From Bacteroidales bacterium UBA1064 (GTDB taxonomy: Bacteria; Bacteroidota; Bacteroidia; Bacteroidales; Tenuifilaceae): a stretch of 8,389 nt of DNA. Numbering within the stretch: position 1 is the first letter of the stretch; each line of letters begins with the position of its first letter. Made by a program: the position numbers and the translations under genes. Under the pieces are notes generated by a model. That model was given only the letters and a program-made list of their open reading frames with translations, made no database searches and was not told the DNA's origin. The DNA lies in assembly GCA_002316235.1 (NCBI GenBank), contig DCDD01000005.1, positions 1 to 8,389 of the forward strand, written 5' to 3'. Shown here piece after piece: positions 5,392 through 8,389 of this stretch.

Positions 5392-6750
5392 TTACAACCC
5401 GGAGCTAGAATTAGTGTAGCCATTGGCGGGTAACTTTAGGTCGAGCCACCTACCCAGCACCTTGTAAATGCTATCCTGAAGTTCGGGCGGAAAATCTTTA
5501 ATCCTTGACGAGTGCGAACCTCCGGGGCATACCATTTTTACTGCATTGGTTTTTCTACCCGGATCAACAGCAGTAGCCGACCATGCATCGTTTTGCCCGT
5601 ATATGTATAGCATGTAGCTACCTGAATCCTTTACCCAACGGTCAATGTCGCTCATGGCGGAGGCGTTGAAGATCGCCCGGTGCCCTCTTGGCATGGCAAA
5701 GCTAAAGGTTATGTTGGCGGTATCGCTAAGGTAGCGGCTGAACGGCTTCACCCTGTAGCCATACATGCCTATCTCGGTCATAGCCTGATAGAAAAATGGG
5801 CGAACCTTGTCAACCTCATTCTCCTCAAAAAAGGAGAAGGGGTTAACCTCCAGCCAATGCTCAAAAAGTTCCTTTGCGGTTGAACTGCTTGCAGGAATTG
5901 ACGAGCAATTAAATCCCCACTGCCAGAAAGCAAAGGAGTACTCAAGCACGCTAAGGTCGTACGCCTTTTCGAATCCCATAGTGAATTTCCACCCCTTGCT
6001 TGCTGAAAGTTCCTTGAAGAGTGGCATAATTTCACTTTTCCTTTCGAAAAGTTGAATCTGAAAATCATATATTTTTTTACGACATTCGGGCGTCCCAACA
6101 CTATCAAGAAATTTGTACACCCTTTCGTCTTCACTTGAAAAGTTCAGCGGAGCCACGTAGGGTATGCTAACATTTACATCAGCGGGATAGAAGCGCCGGT
6201 GGAAAATTGTAGCTTGTCCACTCTTGCTTATCCCGGTTGAAATCCACTTCCCATGGTAGAACGGTTTAAATGCTGATATTACCAAATGTGCATCAGCTGC
6301 CGCTTGCCTAATATTGAGGTAACTCCAGGGAATGGAGTCCAATGGTCTGCTTTGAGAAAAAAAGCGATGCTCTATGGTTATCTGATTTCCATCAACAATA
6401 CTGGTTATCTCGTTAGCTTTCGAAGTGTACATTGTGTAGCCATCAATAACAACAACCATGGGTTTGTTAAAACCATTATGGGAGTAGTAAACCCTTAAGG
6501 GAAAATATTGGCTGTGAGGGTTGGTGTGGTCAAGCGGTACCCTAAACCAAACCTCGTAGGTTTCCGAAAAGGGGTTGTCAGAAGGAATTGCTCTGAAGCT
6601 ATCAACCAGCGCTATGGACGACAGCACTTCTGTAGGAGTTATGGGCTTGGGGTTGCCGGAAAGTATAACCACCATCAAAACCGGGAAGAATATACTCAAA
6701 ATAAGGCCTCGCATCCTCAGGGGTCTTTGTTGCTGCGGCATTCGTTTCAT
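5392..6750 (-). CDS. Exported serine peptidase, S37-like (tripeptidyl/prolyl aminopeptidase type)
   Basis: A 452-residue alpha/beta-hydrolase protease. Residues 13-31 form a hydrophobic segment after a basic start (MKRM...RPLRMRG), an uncleaved anchor or signal peptide without a lipobox cysteine, so it should act outside the cytoplasm. The S37/S28-like core shows EHRFFSQSRP (127-136), the nucleophile elbow TGISKSGQ with Ser175, the acid in YGQNDAW with Asp388, and the base in GGSH with His413. The usual elbow in this group is G-G-S-K/Y-G-G; here it is G-I-S-K-S-G, a mild deviation with the Ser kept. Family members remove di- or tripeptides, often next to proline, from peptide N-termini; substrate here is not determined. 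The ATG at 6750 lies 1 nt after the methyltransferase stop, so translational coupling is likely; codons 4 and 13 are other possible starts. The 3' end directly meets the GNAT stop with no gap. Confidence 0.85.
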   Translation of the reverse strand: MKRMPQQQRPLRMRGLILSIFFPVLMVVILSGNPKPITPTEVLSSIALVDSFRAIPSDNPFSETYEVWFRVPLDHTNPHSQYFPLRVYYSHNGFNKPMVVVIDGYTMYTSKANEITSIVDGNQITIEHRFFSQSRPLDSIPWSYLNIRQAAADAHLVISAFKPFYHGKWISTGISKSGQATIFHRRFYPADVNVSIPYVAPLNFSSEDERVYKFLDSVGTPECRKKIYDFQIQLFERKSEIMPLFKELSASKGWKFTMGFEKAYDLSVLEYSFAFWQWGFNCSSIPASSSTAKELFEHWLEVNPFSFFEENEVDKVRPFFYQAMTEIGMYGYRVKPFSRYLSDTANITFSFAMPRGHRAIFNASAMSDIDRWVKDSGSYMLYIYGQNDAWSATAVDPGRKTNAVKMVCPGGSHSSRIKDFPPELQDSIYKVLGRWLDLKLPANGYTNSSSGL

Positions 6751-6751
6751 G

Positions 6752-8311
6752 CTAAAAATTTTTAATTACCAATCCGAAAATGTTCTTTACAACCCTAACG
6801 TTTACGGAATTACCTAGTTGCCTAAGCGCAGTAGCCGGCGGTCCAATAAGGTTGTATTCCTTGGGAAAAGATTGAAGAAGCTTAGTTTCCTCAACAGAAA
6901 TTCTTCGTCTGAACCTGCCAATAATCTGCCGGTGGTTCATGGCAACCAGGGTTGAAAACTTATCGGGACGCTTAACCCTAATCCCCGACGGACGAAATTG
7001 TATGAGGCAATCAAACAGGCTGCTATAACCATCTCCAGCCTGCCACTCGAACTTGCGATGAGTTTTTGAACACCATTCCAGGTTATCCCATTTTGCCAGC
7101 CATTTATCAATAAAACTACGATTTCGTCTATACAAGTCAATATTCTTTCTAATAAATGTGGCCTTCCATACTGGGAATTGGGATAAATCGCCTTCAAATC
7201 TAAAAAAGTCCATCCACACGGGAAACCCAATCACTTTCTGGTCAATTCCCCTGTAAAACTCATCCCAAGCAGTAAGAACTTTTTCTTCGTATGGAGAAAT
7301 ACAATCATCAACGTTTGGATCAACAATATCGTTCACCGTTAACTGGTTTTCAGACGGATGCTTCCAGATTTCTTCTTCAAAATTCCAAATAAAATCCTCC
7401 TTCCCTGCTGCCAAGTCCTTCCTAACACAGGGAATATATAATCGTGGACGAAGAATGGGAACTCCAAATTTGTCTGGAGAGAGAATCATCGGGTTTCGTG
7501 GAAAATAATACCCTAACTCATCGAGGCTTCGGGTAATAACGCTATAGGTATTCCCGCCATCGTGCCCCGCAAGGTTGGCCACATTCTCGAGTAATAAAAA
7601 TTTTGGCCTATGCTTCATTACAATTTGGCAGATGTCAAAAAAAAGCGTTCCACGTGTATCGTCAAATCCTTGCCTGTGTCCCCCTTTTGAAAAAGGCTGG
7701 CAGGGAAAACCCGCACAAAGCAAATCAAAACCGTAAGGTATTAGATCCTTAACCTCCTGTAGAGTAATATCGCCAAAAGGAAACTCTCCAAAGTTGACCA
7801 TATAGGTTGCTTGCGATTCGGTGTTCCACTCGCTGCTAAACACGCATTTACCATTAAGCTCCTGCATGGCCAAACGGAAACCACCAATTCCTGCAAATAA
7901 ATCAATAAATGTGAATGATGGTTGCTTGGGCGAGGGAAAGGGAACTTTAACCCCCTCATCTAAAAGGATCGCTAGCAAATCGCTTCCATTGTCAGGTTCT
8001 CCATGTTCAATAAAATTATGCATGCTGTAGTTATCAAAAATCCTTACCGCCTCTCCACTATAGCCTGCTGAAATGTTTTGGGTATAATTTTGCAGGTAGT
8101 GAGTGATGACTGCGAGGTCAAATGATTTTCCTCTCTTACACCATGAATTAATTCGACTTAAATAGCTATTACTAGAGGCGTCCATTGGTTCATTGTATCG
8201 AATAGGCAAATATAGAGCCAATTCTTCAGGATTAACGCTTGGGCATATTTGAAATGTTTTTAGAACCGATATTTTGAATATTCCATAGGTTTTAATACTT
8301 TTGTCCGGCAT
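6752..8311 (-). CDS. DNA (cytosine-5-)-methyltransferase
   Basis: Transfers a methyl group from S-adenosylmethionine to C5 of cytosine in a specific DNA sequence. Motifs in order: I, FIDLFAGIGGF (135-145), SAM binding; IV, AGFPCQPFSKGG (200-211) with catalytic Cys204; VI, LENVANL (241-247) with Glu242; VIII, VPILRPRLY (284-292), in which the usual Gln of QxRxR is Ile286; IX around RPSGIRVKRP (440-449) and RRRISVEETKLLQSFP (468-483); X, RQLGNSVN (497-504). The target-recognition region is about 300-440; its target cannot be read from sequence. The first 130 residues precede motif I and form an extension longer than in minimal enzymes such as M.HhaI; I do not recognise it as a known domain. The total of 519 residues is complete. 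Start at 8311 has no Shine-Dalgarno; Met43 is an alternative. No restriction endonuclease or Vsr gene is visible; a partner could lie beyond 8389. It overlaps nothing and leads directly into the peptidase gene. Confidence 0.95.
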   Translation of the reverse strand: MPDKSIKTYGIFKISVLKTFQICPSVNPEELALYLPIRYNEPMDASSNSYLSRINSWCKRGKSFDLAVITHYLQNYTQNISAGYSGEAVRIFDNYSMHNFIEHGEPDNGSDLLAILLDEGVKVPFPSPKQPSFTFIDLFAGIGGFRLAMQELNGKCVFSSEWNTESQATYMVNFGEFPFGDITLQEVKDLIPYGFDLLCAGFPCQPFSKGGHRQGFDDTRGTLFFDICQIVMKHRPKFLLLENVANLAGHDGGNTYSVITRSLDELGYYFPRNPMILSPDKFGVPILRPRLYIPCVRKDLAAGKEDFIWNFEEEIWKHPSENQLTVNDIVDPNVDDCISPYEEKVLTAWDEFYRGIDQKVIGFPVWMDFFRFEGDLSQFPVWKATFIRKNIDLYRRNRSFIDKWLAKWDNLEWCSKTHRKFEWQAGDGYSSLFDCLIQFRPSGIRVKRPDKFSTLVAMNHRQIIGRFRRRISVEETKLLQSFPKEYNLIGPPATALRQLGNSVNVRVVKNIFGLVIKNF

Positions 8312-8389
8312 ATTGAAGGAGGGATAACAACCATCTATCTTATAAAGTTTACCTGACTTGATTGTAAGAGTTCAGCCAGATTATACACG
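8312..8389. other. Upstream flank of the methyltransferase gene
   Basis: These 78 nt hold no gene that can be recognised. On the minus strand I find no good TAnnTTTG element; TATAAT occurs at 8380-8385 and TAAACTTT near the gene, neither convincing. The promoter may lie further upstream, outside the window, particularly if another gene precedes the methyltransferase in an operon. Confidence 0.4.

Noticed and set aside
5778..6134. Minus-strand open frame of 118 aa within the peptidase gene
   Set aside because: Alternative frame of the peptidase, which is intact with its catalytic triad.
1..8389. Search for CRISPR arrays, tRNA or rRNA genes, insertion-sequence ends, and a restriction or toxin-antitoxin partner
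   Set aside because: No regularly spaced repeats, RNA-gene signatures, transposase genes or partner genes were seen; this was by eye, not by profile search.

Overview
The window looks like a piece of a Bacteroidota chromosome. Protein families and signals both point there: a 40-residue-period TPR protein of the kind that fronts Bacteroidota signalling proteins, an S37-type secreted peptidase, few Shine-Dalgarno sequences, and several matches to the Bacteroidota promoter element TAnnTTTG (with TTG about 19 nt upstream in one case). The order or genus cannot be fixed from this sequence.

Layout, left to right. (1) 1-1133, minus strand: the N-terminal 377 residues of an exported TPR-repeat protein that runs off the left edge; it appears to start at TTG. 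(2) 1134-1446: a 313-nt gap with a possible promoter for the TPR gene and nothing else convincing. (3) 1447-3987, minus: a complete P2-type cation-transporting P-type ATPase (846 aa). (4) 4172-4585, minus: a MarR-family repressor gene 184 nt upstream of the ATPase and on the same strand. (5) 4586-4860: the divergent control region between marR and the next gene. (6) 4861-5391, plus: a small GNAT-like acetyltransferase. (7) 5392-6750, minus: an S37-like serine peptidase with an N-terminal export signal, meeting the GNAT gene end to end. (8) 6752-8311, minus: a full DNA cytosine-5 methyltransferase, whose stop codon lies 1 nt before the peptidase start. (9) 8312-8389: upstream flank of the methyltransferase.

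The best-supported functional unit is marR plus the ATPase. Two perfect palindromes lie in this unit: an 18-bp one just upstream of marR, next to a TATATTTG -7 box, and a 16-bp one that covers the likely -7 box of the ATPase promoter. Both have the outer form TTAG...CTAA. The repressor aligns, without gaps within each local segment, to the four zinc site-1 ligands I recall for streptococcal AdcR (E24, H42, H108, H112), giving E19, H37, H104 and H108 here. I infer a metal-sensing repressor that controls itself and a cation pump. The pump has intact catalytic motifs but a transport site unlike the classical Ca2+-ATPases (PEEFP in M4, ELIIDPA in M6, no Asn/Glu pair in M5), so its ion is uncertain. 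The methyltransferase and peptidase are probably co-transcribed but have no obvious shared function; no restriction enzyme is visible in the window.
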